From the NCBI GenBank assembly GCA_001824455.1, contig MHXL01000042.1, positions 1 to 5,752 on the forward strand: DNA of 5,752 nt, written 5' to 3'. The notes beneath the pieces are model-generated. The model was not told where the DNA came from and made no database searches. It worked only from the letters and a program-made list of their open reading frames with translations. The position numbers and the translations under genes are program-made. This stretch comes from Desulfuromonadaceae bacterium GWB2_53_15 (lineage in GTDB: Bacteria > Desulfobacterota > Desulfuromonadia > Geobacterales > Pseudopelobacteraceae). Numbering within the stretch: the first letter of the stretch is position 1; the number at the start of each line of letters is the position of its first letter. Below are positions 1 through 5,752 of this stretch, piece after piece.

Positions 1-32
1 AAAATGTCGAGCAGTTCGTCGGTCGTGGCCAT
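1..32 (-). CDS. 5' end of an unidentified minus-strand gene (partial)
   Basis: Only the first ten codons are inside the window, reading MATTDELLDI, so the product cannot be identified. The start is supported by a strong Shine-Dalgarno sequence: on the minus strand GGAGGG precedes the ATG by about 5 bases. A weak promoter-like TAAAAT lies further upstream (complement of 86-91) but has no well-spaced -35 box. The gene is transcribed away from everything else in the window. The call rests on the ATG and ribosome-binding site alone, because ten codons carry no coding statistics. Confidence 0.5.
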   Translation of the reverse strand, partial: MATTDELLDI

Positions 33-89
33 CGGTCCCTCCAGTGATTTGGGATTTCAACCGATTTTGGCCATTTACACAATCTATTT

Positions 90-326
90 TACAGGCTCGA
101 CGGTCGGCGCAATTACATCAAAAAAAGCAACAAAACAGACGATTTTCGCGTAACAAATAGACGTGCAGCAAATTTTTATACCGGCATAGCTGTCTCGTTA
201 ATATTATCGGCAAGCTTGCTATTTGTTTTGAAATATACCTCACTAGGACCCAAATCGATCCTATTGGTTCCGATCTTGGGGATAGCCAGTTGTGTTGTCG
301 TCATTTATTACCTTTCCAAAAGATGA
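90..326 (+). pseudogene. 5'-truncated remnant encoding a two-helix membrane protein
   Basis: This frame encodes about 78 residues that read like real protein. A basic, polar N-terminal part (YRLDGRRNYIKKSNKTDDF...) is followed by two hydrophobic segments, roughly at bases 177-230 (TGIAVSLILSASLLFVL) and 255-314 (SILLVPILGIASCVVVIYYL). A short SLGPK-type turn separates them, and the protein ends in SKR before the TGA at 324-326. The frame is open from base 48 (after a TGA at 45-47) but has no ATG or GTG. The only TTG codons in frame lie inside the first hydrophobic segment and have no ribosome-binding site. I therefore read it as the 3' part of a gene that lost its start, probably when the neighbouring DNA was rearranged. 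Both helices would span the inner membrane. I do not recognise the family. A frameshift near base 90, a non-canonical start or chance are the alternatives. Confidence 0.4.
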
Positions 327-385
327 TGAGTTGCAAAGACACTTTGACAGAAACAGCAACCCCCAAAAAAGCGGAGCTACAACTA

Positions 386-424
386 GGTGGCGGCACGCAG
401 TCGTCGCGATAAAGCCGCGCCGCC
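386..424. repeat. GC-rich imperfect inverted repeat (hairpin)
   Basis: GGTGGCGGC (386-394) can pair with GCCGCGCCGCC (414-424), with one G-T pair and a two-base bulge on the right arm, around a 19-base loop. It is flanked by CTACAAC (377-383) and GTTATGC (426-432). It sits where the upstream sequence gives way to the truncated DUF4160 frame. No T-run follows, so it is not a normal intrinsic terminator. It may be a recombination or cassette boundary, which is inference only. Confidence 0.4.
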
Positions 425-604
425 GGTTATGCTGAGTTTGAAGCATCTATCCGCATTGAAGATGGTGAGGTTTTGGCGGGAGAATTGCCCCGTAAGCAGT
501 TGCGACTGGTGCAGGCGTGGATTGAACTTCACCGGGACGAACTTCAGGCCGACTGGGAACTGGCTGTTGCCGGAGAGAATCCCTACAAAATCACCCCACT
601 GTGA
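413..604 (+). pseudogene. N-terminally truncated DUF4160 protein
   Basis: The frame reads AGYAEFEASIRIEDGEVLAG, then ELPRKQLRLVQAWIELHRDE, and ends in NPYKITPL before TGA at 602-604. This matches the second half of DUF4160 proteins: the EYEA-like strand, the GELP(R/K) turn, the W-hLHRDEL helix and a K-I-PL tail. Family members are about 80-90 residues and begin with a segment containing a PPHFHA-type motif. About 28 residues, including that motif, are absent. The frame is closed by TAA at 410-412 and has no ATG or plausible alternative start before the conserved part. The stop is 7 bases before the DUF2442 gene, the usual order of this pair. DUF4160-DUF2442 pairs resemble toxin-antitoxin modules in size and arrangement, but I know of no firmly established activity. 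If this one was functional, it no longer is. Confidence 0.7.
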
Positions 605-611
605 GGTTGCC

Positions 612-860
612 ATGTACTGGGATGTGAAAACTGTTAAACCAATGCCTGACTATCGTATCTATGTTGAAGTTGAGGATGGCCGCAAAGGTATATTTGATCT
701 CAAACCTTATCTGGATCGAGGCGTTTTTCGCGAACTGAAAGACATTCACTACTTCAATCGTGTCGGAATCCTGTTTGGTGCCGTAACGTGGCCAAACGAA
801 CAGGATATAGCACCTGAAACCCTCCTTGCTGAAATGCTCCCTATCGACCAGAACCATTAA
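612..860 (+). CDS. DUF2442 domain protein
   Basis: An 82-residue protein beginning MYWDVKTVKPMPDYRIYVEV. It shows DUF2442 features in order: an N-terminal strand with W-V..V.P..DY-h-V-F/V, the D/E-DG-.-.G.hDL.PYL motif (residues about 27-40), a (G)VFREL(K)D segment (about 42-50), then F..V.h..G.h.WPN--DIAPE.L (about 52-75). This is the full length of the single-domain family. GAGG lies 5 bases upstream of the ATG, overlapping the end of the DUF4160 remnant, so the two were once co-translated. The family occurs widely in mobile and accessory regions, often beside DUF4160, and some members carry an extra helix-turn-helix domain that is absent here. A regulatory or antitoxin-like role is inference. 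With its partner truncated, the gene may be an orphan still expressed from an outside promoter. Confidence 0.85.
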   Translation: MYWDVKTVKPMPDYRIYVEVEDGRKGIFDLKPYLDRGVFRELKDIHYFNRVGILFGAVTWPNEQDIAPETLLAEMLPIDQNH

Positions 861-912
861 GAGTATTGGTCTACAATTTGACAAGTTTTGAAATACGCCC
901 TGAAAGCGAAGT

Positions 913-983
913 GTCCAACTCCAGCGGCAGCGCCGACACACGGTCTTCGCTCCGCTACGCCGGTGCGGCTTGAGACGTTACCA
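913..983. repeat. Imperfect hairpin with bulged bases, cassette-boundary-like
   Basis: The stem is GCCG-A-CAC-A-CGG (932-943) paired with CCG-GTG-CGGC (960-969). This leaves two unpaired A residues on the left arm and a 16-base loop. It is flanked by GTCCAAC (913-919), which fits the RYYYAAC core of an integron attC site, and by GTTACCA (977-983), which has GTT but not the RRRY that should follow. The next ribosome-binding site and ATG start 1-10 bases later, as in gene cassettes. Alternatives are a chance GC-rich structure or a decayed site. A perfect TTGACA at 878-883 lies upstream but has only a poor -10 (TGAAAG) at the right distance. I see no gene in 861-992. Confidence 0.35.
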
Positions 984-992
984 GGAGATTAA

Positions 993-1187
993 ATGAACAA
1001 AGCCAAAGAGTTAAAAAACTGGAGGCGGGGCGGAAATCATTATGTCCTGAGGGCAACGTCGGATAATAAATGGGTGGGTTTACCCTGTCTGTTACTGTCT
1101 GTTCCCCAGGCAGACCCCCCTGGTATTCAGTGGCAAAACACTAATCTGGGTCTGCGGTCAGCGCACATCTCAACTCGCCCGAATTGA
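993..1187 (+). CDS. Small ORF of unknown function
   Basis: A 64-codon ORF starting MNKAKELKNWRRGGNHYVLR, with AGGAG 6 bases upstream of the ATG, which is the main support. The first 25-30 residues look protein-like (basic, with plausible strand and helix segments). From about base 1080 the sequence contains a direct repeat and a hairpin, and the translation (PQADPPGIQWQNTNLGLRSA...) looks much less like a folded protein. This may be a genuine gene start joined to unrelated DNA, that is, a C-terminally replaced fragment. The KEL...VLR spacing faintly recalls the start of HicA toxins, but the catalytic GSH motif is missing, so I do not assign it. It is not obviously linked to the FIST operon, which starts 181 bases later. 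Confidence 0.35.
   Translation: MNKAKELKNWRRGGNHYVLRATSDNKWVGLPCLLLSVPQADPPGIQWQNTNLGLRSAHISTRPN
1085..1104 (+). repeat. Tandem 10-base direct repeat
   Basis: CTGTCTGTTA is followed immediately by CTGTCTGTTC, nine of ten bases identical. It lies inside the second half of the 64-codon ORF, just before the inverted repeat at 1110-1155, and adds to the impression that this half is not ordinary coding sequence. Confidence 0.6.
1106..1155. repeat. Nested inverted repeats
   Basis: GCAGACCC (1110-1117) and GGGTCTGC (1148-1155) are perfect 8-base inverted repeats separated by 30 bases. A smaller alternative hairpin pairs CCAGG (1106-1110) with CCTGG (1119-1123). No T-run follows, so a terminator is unlikely. 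The structure could be a remnant of a REP-type or other short mobile element, which I cannot confirm from one copy. Confidence 0.5.
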
Positions 1188-1229
1188 CGACACAACATCA
1201 CGTGCCATTTCAGCGGTTTTCTCCGGGAC

Positions 1230-1257
1230 TTGACCATCCAAAACACCTCGATATTGT
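1230..1257 (+). promoter_or_regulatory. Candidate sigma70-type promoter for the FIST-kinase operon
   Basis: TTGACC (1230-1235, five of six matches to the -35 consensus) and TATTGT (1252-1257, four of six to the -10) are 16 bases apart, in the only AT-rich gap before the operon. A second weaker option is TTGTTA (1254-1259) with CATAAC (1278-1283), spacing 18. Either would give a leader of roughly 80-105 bases before the preferred start codon. I see no sigma54 -24/-12 pair here. Confidence 0.3.
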
Positions 1258-1355
1258 TATTTTAATTCATAAAATCACATAACATTAATAAATTGGCCCA
1301 AAAATCGAATCTGGGTTATGATATTTTTTCGGACAGTGGACAAAATTCTAAATAA

Positions 1356-1361
1356 CGGGAG
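1356..1361 (+). promoter_or_regulatory. Ribosome-binding site that decides the FIST start
   Basis: CGGGAG stands 7 bases before the ATG at 1369. The upstream in-frame ATG at 1318 has only GGG in a poor context. The 17 residues between the two starts (MIFFRTVDKILNNGSIR) fall outside the FIST domain, whereas the protein from 1369 starts directly with the family-like MGTSAGVGYSVN. Confidence 0.6.
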
Positions 1362-1368
1362 TATCCGG

Positions 1369-2559
1369 ATGGGAACATCGGCAGGCGTGGGATATAGCGT
1401 TAACAGGAACCCTGCGCAGGCGGGAAAAGAGGCAGCCCTGAAGGCCCTTGAGCAGGCTGGGATTGAGAAACCGGATTTTGTTTTCGTCTTTGCTACCGTA
1501 GGCTACAACCAGCGGGTACTTATTGATGCGATCAGAGAAACTACGTCGGGAGCCCCTTTAAGCGGCTGTTCAGGGGAGGGAATAATTACACGGGAAACCG
1601 TTTCCGAGACCAACTTCGGCGTTGCAGTTATGACAATCAGTTCGGACGAGCTTAGATTTAACAACGCCTGTGTAAAGGAAATCAAAGGAGAGGCCGGCAG
1701 CGCCGGGGAGCAACTGGCAATAGAGATCAATCCCTTTTTGTCCCCGGACAGCATCGCCTGCTTTATTTTGGCAGACGGACTGGCATTCAATTTCGACCCC
1801 TTCCTGGCAACGTTCGAAAAATCCATTCGGCACGCAAATCCATTACCCATTTTCGGGGGATTAGCCGCGGATAACTGGGCTTCCCAAAAAACCTACCAGT
1901 ACCATGATAACGAGGTTCTCTCCGAGGGCATTTCCTGCGTGGTCATGTCGGGCAAGGGGGACATTGCCTGGGGGGTCAATCACGGCTGTATTCCTGTGGG
2001 GACCAAACGCATTGTAACGCGAAGCAAGGGAAACATCATATACGAGATTGACGGCATTCCGGCCCTTGAAGCACTTAAGGACTATTTTGATGAAGACTGG
2101 AAAAGCGAATGGAACAAAACCGCTCTAAACCTCTGCCTTGGATTCAAAACTCCCGAGCATATCAGGGAAGGCTACGAAGAATATATCATCCGGTACATGA
2201 TGGCCAAGAACGATCAGGAAGGTTATGTAACCATCCAGTCCGATGTTCTTGAGGGCACCGAACTCTGGATTGTTCGCCGCGACAAGGAGTTGATAAAAAA
2301 CGGTTTGCAGTCGATCTCACACCAGATAAAAGACCAGACTGGAGCCAGGAGGCCGAAGTTCATCCTGCAATTCGAATGCGTTGGGAGGGGAAAGGTAGTT
2401 TTCCGGGAGGGGGACAAAATTGATTTGATCAGGTCCCTCCAGAATGACATCGGGGAGGAAATTCCCTGGATCGGTTGTTACACCTATGGGGAAATCGGCC
2501 CGATCTCGAACTACAACTGCTTTCATAACTTCACGTCGGTAGTGACCGCCGTATACTGA
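1369..2559 (+). CDS. FIST domain sensory protein (FIST_N + FIST_C)
   Basis: A 396-residue soluble protein when read from the ATG at 1369 (413 residues from the in-frame ATG at 1318). It has the two-part FIST architecture. FIST_N covers about residues 20-215, with the early GVGYS.N....AG.EAA..AL motif, LSGCSGEGII (64-73) and FGGLAADN (162-169). FIST_C covers about 225-380 and ends in the signature GCYTYGEIGP (369-378). I see no signal peptide, membrane helix or enzyme active site. FIST domains are predicted intracellular sensors, proposed to bind small ligands such as amino acids, and are often fused to or encoded beside histidine kinases, chemoreceptors or cyclic-di-GMP enzymes. Here the protein stands alone, 6 bases upstream of a kinase gene, so I infer that it is the input partner of that kinase. 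The ligand cannot be read from the sequence. Confidence 0.9.
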   Translation: MGTSAGVGYSVNRNPAQAGKEAALKALEQAGIEKPDFVFVFATVGYNQRVLIDAIRETTSGAPLSGCSGEGIITRETVSETNFGVAVMTISSDELRFNNACVKEIKGEAGSAGEQLAIEINPFLSPDSIACFILADGLAFNFDPFLATFEKSIRHANPLPIFGGLAADNWASQKTYQYHDNEVLSEGISCVVMSGKGDIAWGVNHGCIPVGTKRIVTRSKGNIIYEIDGIPALEALKDYFDEDWKSEWNKTALNLCLGFKTPEHIREGYEEYIIRYMMAKNDQEGYVTIQSDVLEGTELWIVRRDKELIKNGLQSISHQIKDQTGARRPKFILQFECVGRGKVVFREGDKIDLIRSLQNDIGEEIPWIGCYTYGEIGPISNYNCFHNFTSVVTAVY

Positions 2560-2565
2560 GTATCT

Positions 2566-4572
2566 ATGACAATAAACTATCCGACAAATGACGATTCGCA
2601 GGAAACTGGCGAAATTACGGCCCTGAAGCTTGAAAAAGACACCCTGACCCAACAGGTCAAGCGGTTGATCAAGGCTGAGGGCAACCTTTATAAATATCAG
2701 GAAGAACTCGATGCCCAACTGAAGGAGTACAAGGATCTTTACGAACTGAGCAGAAAGATCTATGCGACCTTAGACATCCGCAGAATCTTCGAACATACCA
2801 TCCAATACGTCATAAACAACCTGGAATACGAAAGGGTCCTGTTCTTTCAGCCAGAAGAAGATTTGGGCGGTTATACCGTCTGCGCCATCGATGGATATTA
2901 CGACGGGCAGGAAAAGGATAATGTTGCCGGGCTCACCATATTTCAGGATGATCCCTTGCTCTTACCTCTGCTTGCAGGGAGAGAATATTTGATCTGCAAA
3001 ACTGACAGCGATGACAAGGATGTCCAGGAGTACCGCGCCAGGTTTTTGATGAGTGAATATCTGATCTACCCTCTTGGCTCCCGTGAGCGCCCACTGGCAC
3101 TGCTGGTGGTGGGTAATTCGCCTGAAAATGCCGAATTCCACCGCAGGGTGAGCGATGACGAGACGGCACTGCTGGGTATGGGCAATCTCGTTGGACTGCT
3201 TTCATCGGCAGTGGAAAATCATTTCCTTTATGCCGACAGAAAGAATGCACTCGAACATGAAAGGCTGGCCGAGGAAAAGTATCGCGGCATATTTGAGAAC
3301 GCCCTCGAAGGGATCCTCCAGACCACTCCGGAGGGACGATTCCTCAGCTGCAACCCCGCCACCGCCGCCATTTTAGGCTACAGCTCTCCCGCGGAACTTA
3401 TCGAAAGCATCCCCACTATCGCGCAACTGTATGTGTCTCCCCAACGCCGCCAGGAAATGTACGCTCTGTTGCGAAAAAAAAGGGACGTCAAAAATTTCGA
3501 AGTCGAGATGTACCGAAAAGATGGAGGCAAACAGTGGGTGCTGGTCAGCACAAGGCCCATCTTCAATGAAATGGATGAAATAATTTATGTGGACGGCATC
3601 ATTCAGGACATATCCGAGCGCAAGCGGGCAGAGGATGCCATCCAGGAACTCAATGAAGAACTGGAACAACGCGTAATCGATCGTACTAAAGAGCTTGTCG
3701 CGACCAATCTGGACCTCAGAGATGTCACCAGTCAGCTTGAAAGCGCGTACAGCGAACTCAAAGCCACCCAATCCCGCATGCTGCAGCAGGAAAAAATGGC
3801 CTCTATTGGCCAGCTGGCGGCAGGTGTTGCTCACGAGATAAACAATCCCATGGGGTTTATCATCAGCAACCTCAACTCTCTCAAAAAATATATAGACAAG
3901 GTGACCGGTTTTATTAAAATCCAATCCGAATCGGTTGAAAGGCTGTCGGGCAATGGCGTTATTCACGACATTTTGAAAGATTTAAATGAACAAAAAAAAT
4001 CGCTGAAAATAGATTATATATTGGGGGATTTGGACAACCTGATCAAGGAGTCTCTCGACGGAGCGGAGCGGGTCAAGAAGATTGTGCAGGAACTGAAGAG
4101 CTTCTCCCGCCTCGATGAATCGGACATAAAGATGGCGGATATCAACGAGGGGCTTGAGAGCACGATCAACATCATCTGGAATGAGCTCAAATACAATACG
4201 ACTGTGAAAAAAGAGTATGGAAACATACCGCAGGCGAACTGTAATCTCGGGCAACTGAATCAGGTCTTCATGAATATCCTGGTTAACGCGGCACATGCAA
4301 TTGAGAGTCAGGGAGAGATTACCGTCCGAACCTCCAGCGACGAAGATAATATTTACATATCGATCTCCGATACCGGGACAGGGATACCGGCTGACAAGTT
4401 GAACAGAATATTCGAGCCGTTTTACACCACCAAGGAGGTGGGCAAAGGTACCGGTCTCGGCCTCAGCATCGCCTACGACATCGTCAAAAAACACAACGGC
4501 GAAATACGTTTGGAAAGCGAGGTCGGCAAAGGAACAACCTTCACGATCATAGTTCCGATTTCTCAAGGGTAG
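2566..4572 (+). CDS. Soluble GAF-PAS sensor histidine kinase
   Basis: A 668-residue cytoplasmic kinase with no transmembrane segment. Domains in order: an N-terminal coiled coil (about 18-58), a GAF domain (about 62-220), a PAS/PAC domain (about 236-352, starting EEKYRGIFENALEGILQTTP and ending in DISERKRAED), a second long coiled coil (about 353-410), the HisKA dimerisation domain and the HATPase. The phosphoacceptor is His423 in GVAHEINNP. The ATP-binding boxes are all present: N box with Asn570 and Asn574 (NILVNAA), G1 box DTGTGIP from Asp602, F box IFEPFYTT around 616, and G2 box GKGTGLGLS from Gly626. It should therefore be an active autokinase. No receiver domain is fused and no response regulator is encoded nearby, so its target lies elsewhere. 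The ATG has no clear Shine-Dalgarno sequence and is 6 bases after the FIST stop, which suggests translational coupling. GAF and PAS add possible input sites beyond FIST. Confidence 0.95.
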   Translation: MTINYPTNDDSQETGEITALKLEKDTLTQQVKRLIKAEGNLYKYQEELDAQLKEYKDLYELSRKIYATLDIRRIFEHTIQYVINNLEYERVLFFQPEEDLGGYTVCAIDGYYDGQEKDNVAGLTIFQDDPLLLPLLAGREYLICKTDSDDKDVQEYRARFLMSEYLIYPLGSRERPLALLVVGNSPENAEFHRRVSDDETALLGMGNLVGLLSSAVENHFLYADRKNALEHERLAEEKYRGIFENALEGILQTTPEGRFLSCNPATAAILGYSSPAELIESIPTIAQLYVSPQRRQEMYALLRKKRDVKNFEVEMYRKDGGKQWVLVSTRPIFNEMDEIIYVDGIIQDISERKRAEDAIQELNEELEQRVIDRTKELVATNLDLRDVTSQLESAYSELKATQSRMLQQEKMASIGQLAAGVAHEINNPMGFIISNLNSLKKYIDKVTGFIKIQSESVERLSGNGVIHDILKDLNEQKKSLKIDYILGDLDNLIKESLDGAERVKKIVQELKSFSRLDESDIKMADINEGLESTINIIWNELKYNTTVKKEYGNIPQANCNLGQLNQVFMNILVNAAHAIESQGEITVRTSSDEDNIYISISDTGTGIPADKLNRIFEPFYTTKEVGKGTGLGLSIAYDIVKKHNGEIRLESEVGKGTTFTIIVPISQG

Positions 4573-4626
4573 GCAAGACCGTCACTAAAAGCCGCTCTTC
4601 CCTCCATGAAACAGTGTTGTTATGCC

Positions 4627-4644
4627 TGTCAATTGACTTGTCAA
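4627..4644. promoter_or_regulatory. Possible operator: palindrome plus repeated half-site
   Basis: GTCAATTGAC (4628-4637) is a perfect 10-base palindrome. Two bases later comes another GTCAA (4640-4644), so TGTCAA occurs twice in the same orientation 12 bases apart, with an inverted TTGAC between the copies. The cluster overlaps both possible -35 boxes for ftsH, TTGACT (4633-4638) and TTGTCA (4638-4643), where a repressor would act. It could also be chance in an AT-rich gap. Confidence 0.3.
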
Positions 4645-4689
4645 CCGGCACCCGGTGTGGTATTTATATGAAATTTTAAACGTCATAAT
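4638..4689 (+). promoter_or_regulatory. Candidate ftsH promoter region
   Basis: TTGTCA (4638-4643, five of six to the -35) with TATTTA 17 bases later (4661-4666) is one weak option. CATAAT (4684-4689, five of six to the -10) has no good -35 box. I looked for a heat-shock (sigma32-type) CTTGAAA/CCCCAT pair and found none at proper spacing. No intrinsic terminator for the kinase operon is visible in 4573-4715, so read-through into ftsH is possible. Confidence 0.25.
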
Positions 4690-4715
4690 TTTTACATTTC
4701 GTTTCGGGGGTAACC

Positions 4716-5752
4716 GTGAACCAATTTTATAAGAATCTTGCTCTCTGGCTTGTCATCAGCTTAATGATGATCCTGCTCTTCAACATGTTCAACAAACCGC
4801 GGCCAACTGCTGACAAGATCACCTTCAGCGACTTCATTGCTCAGATAGATGCGGGCAAGATCACCTCGGTCACAATCCAGGGCAACGATATCCTCGGTAA
4901 ATACGAAGGTAAAGACGGCAAGGATTTCCGCACCTACAAGCCTTCAGACGCGGATCTGACCGAAAAACTACTTGAAAAGAAAATCACTATAAATGCCAAG
5001 CCGGAAGAGGAGAAGTTCTCCTGGTTCTCCATCTTCATCTCCTGGTTCCCGCTGCTGTTACTGGTGGGTATCTGGATCTTCTTCATGCGTCAGATGCAGG
5101 TCGGCGGCGGCAAGGCCATGTCATTCGGCAAAAGCCGGGCCAAGCTGCTGACCGAATCACAAGTCAAAATAACCTTCGTAGATGTTGCAGGTATCGAAGA
5201 GGCCAAAGAAGAGCTGCAGGAGATCATCTCCTTCCTGAAGGATCCCAAGAAATTTACACGTTTGGGTGGCCACATCCCCAAAGGTGTTCTGCTGATGGGT
5301 CCCCCGGGCACCGGCAAGACCCTCTTGGCCCGGGCCATCGCCGGCGAAGCCGGGGTCCCCTTCTTCTCGATCTCCGGCTCAGACTTCGTGGAGATGTTCG
5401 TCGGCGTTGGCGCCAGCCGCGTGCGCGACCTGTTTCTACAAGGCAAGAAGAGCGCCCCCTGCATCATCTTTATTGACGAGATCGATGCTGTTGGCCGCCA
5501 TCGCGGCGCCGGGCTTGGTGGCGGCCATGATGAACGCGAGCAGACCCTCAACCAATTGCTGGTAGAGATGGATGGCTTTGAATCCAACGATGGTGTCATC
5601 CTTATCGCCGCTACCAATAGACCGGACGTACTTGATCCGGCTCTGCTGCGCCCCGGCCGCTTTGACCGACAGGTAGTCGTTCCCCGGCCGGACGTCAAAG
5701 GGCGTGAAATGATTCTCAATGTCCACGCCAAAAAAGTTCCTTTGTCCACTGA
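4716..5752 (+). CDS. ftsH: ATP-dependent zinc metalloprotease FtsH (N-terminal part)
   Basis: The first 345 codons of the membrane-anchored AAA+ protease that degrades damaged membrane proteins and short-lived regulators. The frame continues past the right edge, so the HExxH zinc site is not seen. Visible parts: transmembrane helix 1 (about residues 7-24), a periplasmic domain (about 27-98), transmembrane helix 2 (about 101-124), then the AAA+ module. That module has Walker A GPPGTGKT (195-202), the pore motif MFVGVGAS with Phe228, Walker [10 protein letters not shown] (249-257, Asp254 and Glu255), the second region of homology from [13 protein letters not shown] with Asn301, and arginine fingers Arg315 and Arg318 in RPGRFDR. 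All key residues are intact. The start is GTG, preceded by GGGGG at 5 bases, giving [11 protein letters not shown], a normal family N-terminus. In many relatives ftsH follows tilS; here it follows a sensor kinase operon. Confidence 0.97.
   Translation, partial: MNQFYKNLALWLVISLMMILLFNMFNKPRPTADKITFSDFIAQIDAGKITSVTIQGNDILGKYEGKDGKDFRTYKPSDADLTEKLLEKKITINAKPEEEKFSWFSIFISWFPLLLLVGIWIFFMRQMQVGGGKAMSFGKSRAKLLTESQVKITFVDVAGIEEAKEELQEIISFLKDPKKFTRLGGHIPKGVLLMGPPGTGKTLLARAIAGEAGVPFFSISGSDFVEMFVGVGASRVRDLFLQGKKSAPCIIFIDEIDAVGRHRGAGLGGGHDEREQTLNQLLVEMDGFESNDGVILIAATNRPDVLDPALLRPGRFDRQVVVPRPDVKGREMILNVHAKKVPLST

Noticed and set aside
387..860. A 157-codon ORF covering the DUF4160 and DUF2442 region in one frame
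   Set aside because: Only its last 82 residues, in the DUF2442 frame, look like protein. The earlier part is an out-of-frame reading of the DUF4160 remnant.
993..1080. HicA-like toxin
   Set aside because: Only the KEL...R spacing is suggestive; the catalytic histidine motif (GSH) and the rest of the domain are missing.
1106..1155. Intrinsic terminator
   Set aside because: The inverted repeat has a 30-base loop and is followed by GGTCAGCGC rather than a T-run.
1318..1368. The upstream ATG at 1318 as the FIST start
   Set aside because: It has a poor ribosome-binding site and adds 17 residues outside the domain; the ATG at 1369 has CGGGAG at a good distance.
3373..4566. Long open frames on the minus strand (197 and 194 codons) opposite the kinase gene
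   Set aside because: They lie wholly opposite a kinase with every motif intact and have no ribosome-binding sites or recognisable domains.
4637..4656. Sigma32 heat-shock promoter for ftsH
   Set aside because: CTTGTC and CCCGGT resemble the boxes, but they are only about 8 bases apart, too close for this class.
5090..5749. A 219-codon minus-strand frame opposite ftsH
   Set aside because: It is Ser/Arg/Pro-rich, as expected of an antisense reading of a GC-rich gene, and the plus strand encodes an unambiguous FtsH AAA+ domain.
1..5752. CRISPR array, tRNA or rRNA genes, or a transposase
   Set aside because: I saw no regularly spaced repeats, no cloverleaf-like sequence, and no transposase or integrase motif on either strand.

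Overview
The window looks like a chromosomal segment from a Gram-negative, Geobacter-like deltaproteobacterium (Desulfuromonadia). The basis is the N-terminus of the FtsH protein ([16 protein letters not shown]...), mixed GC content, and a soluble GAF-PAS histidine kinase of the kind abundant in that group. The assignment rests on pattern recognition, not on a search.

Positions 1-1300 are an accessory, partly decayed stretch. A minus-strand gene starts at position 32 and leaves the window to the left. After it come the tail of a two-helix membrane protein with no usable start (90-326), the C-terminal two thirds of a DUF4160 protein with its N-terminus missing (413-604), an intact DUF2442 gene 7 bases further on (612-860), and a 64-codon ORF of unknown function with a strong ribosome-binding site (993-1187). 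Two GC-rich imperfect hairpins (about 377-432 and 913-983) lie at the borders of these units. With the small TA-like genes they give the stretch a gene-cassette look, although the core sites do not fully match an integron attC consensus.

Positions 1318-4572 hold a two-gene sensory operon. The first gene encodes a FIST_N/FIST_C protein (1369-2559). The second, 6 bases later and with no good ribosome-binding site of its own, encodes a 668-residue soluble histidine kinase with coiled coil, GAF, PAS, coiled coil, HisKA and HATPase modules. No response regulator is present. The simplest reading is that FIST is a detached input subunit for the kinase.

Positions 4573-4715 are an AT-rich intergenic region with a GTCAATTGAC palindrome followed by a further GTCAA half-site. 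Then ftsH begins with GTG at 4716 and runs off the right edge inside the AAA+ domain. It is the only recognisable core gene here; the FIST-kinase operon and the decayed block lie upstream of it.
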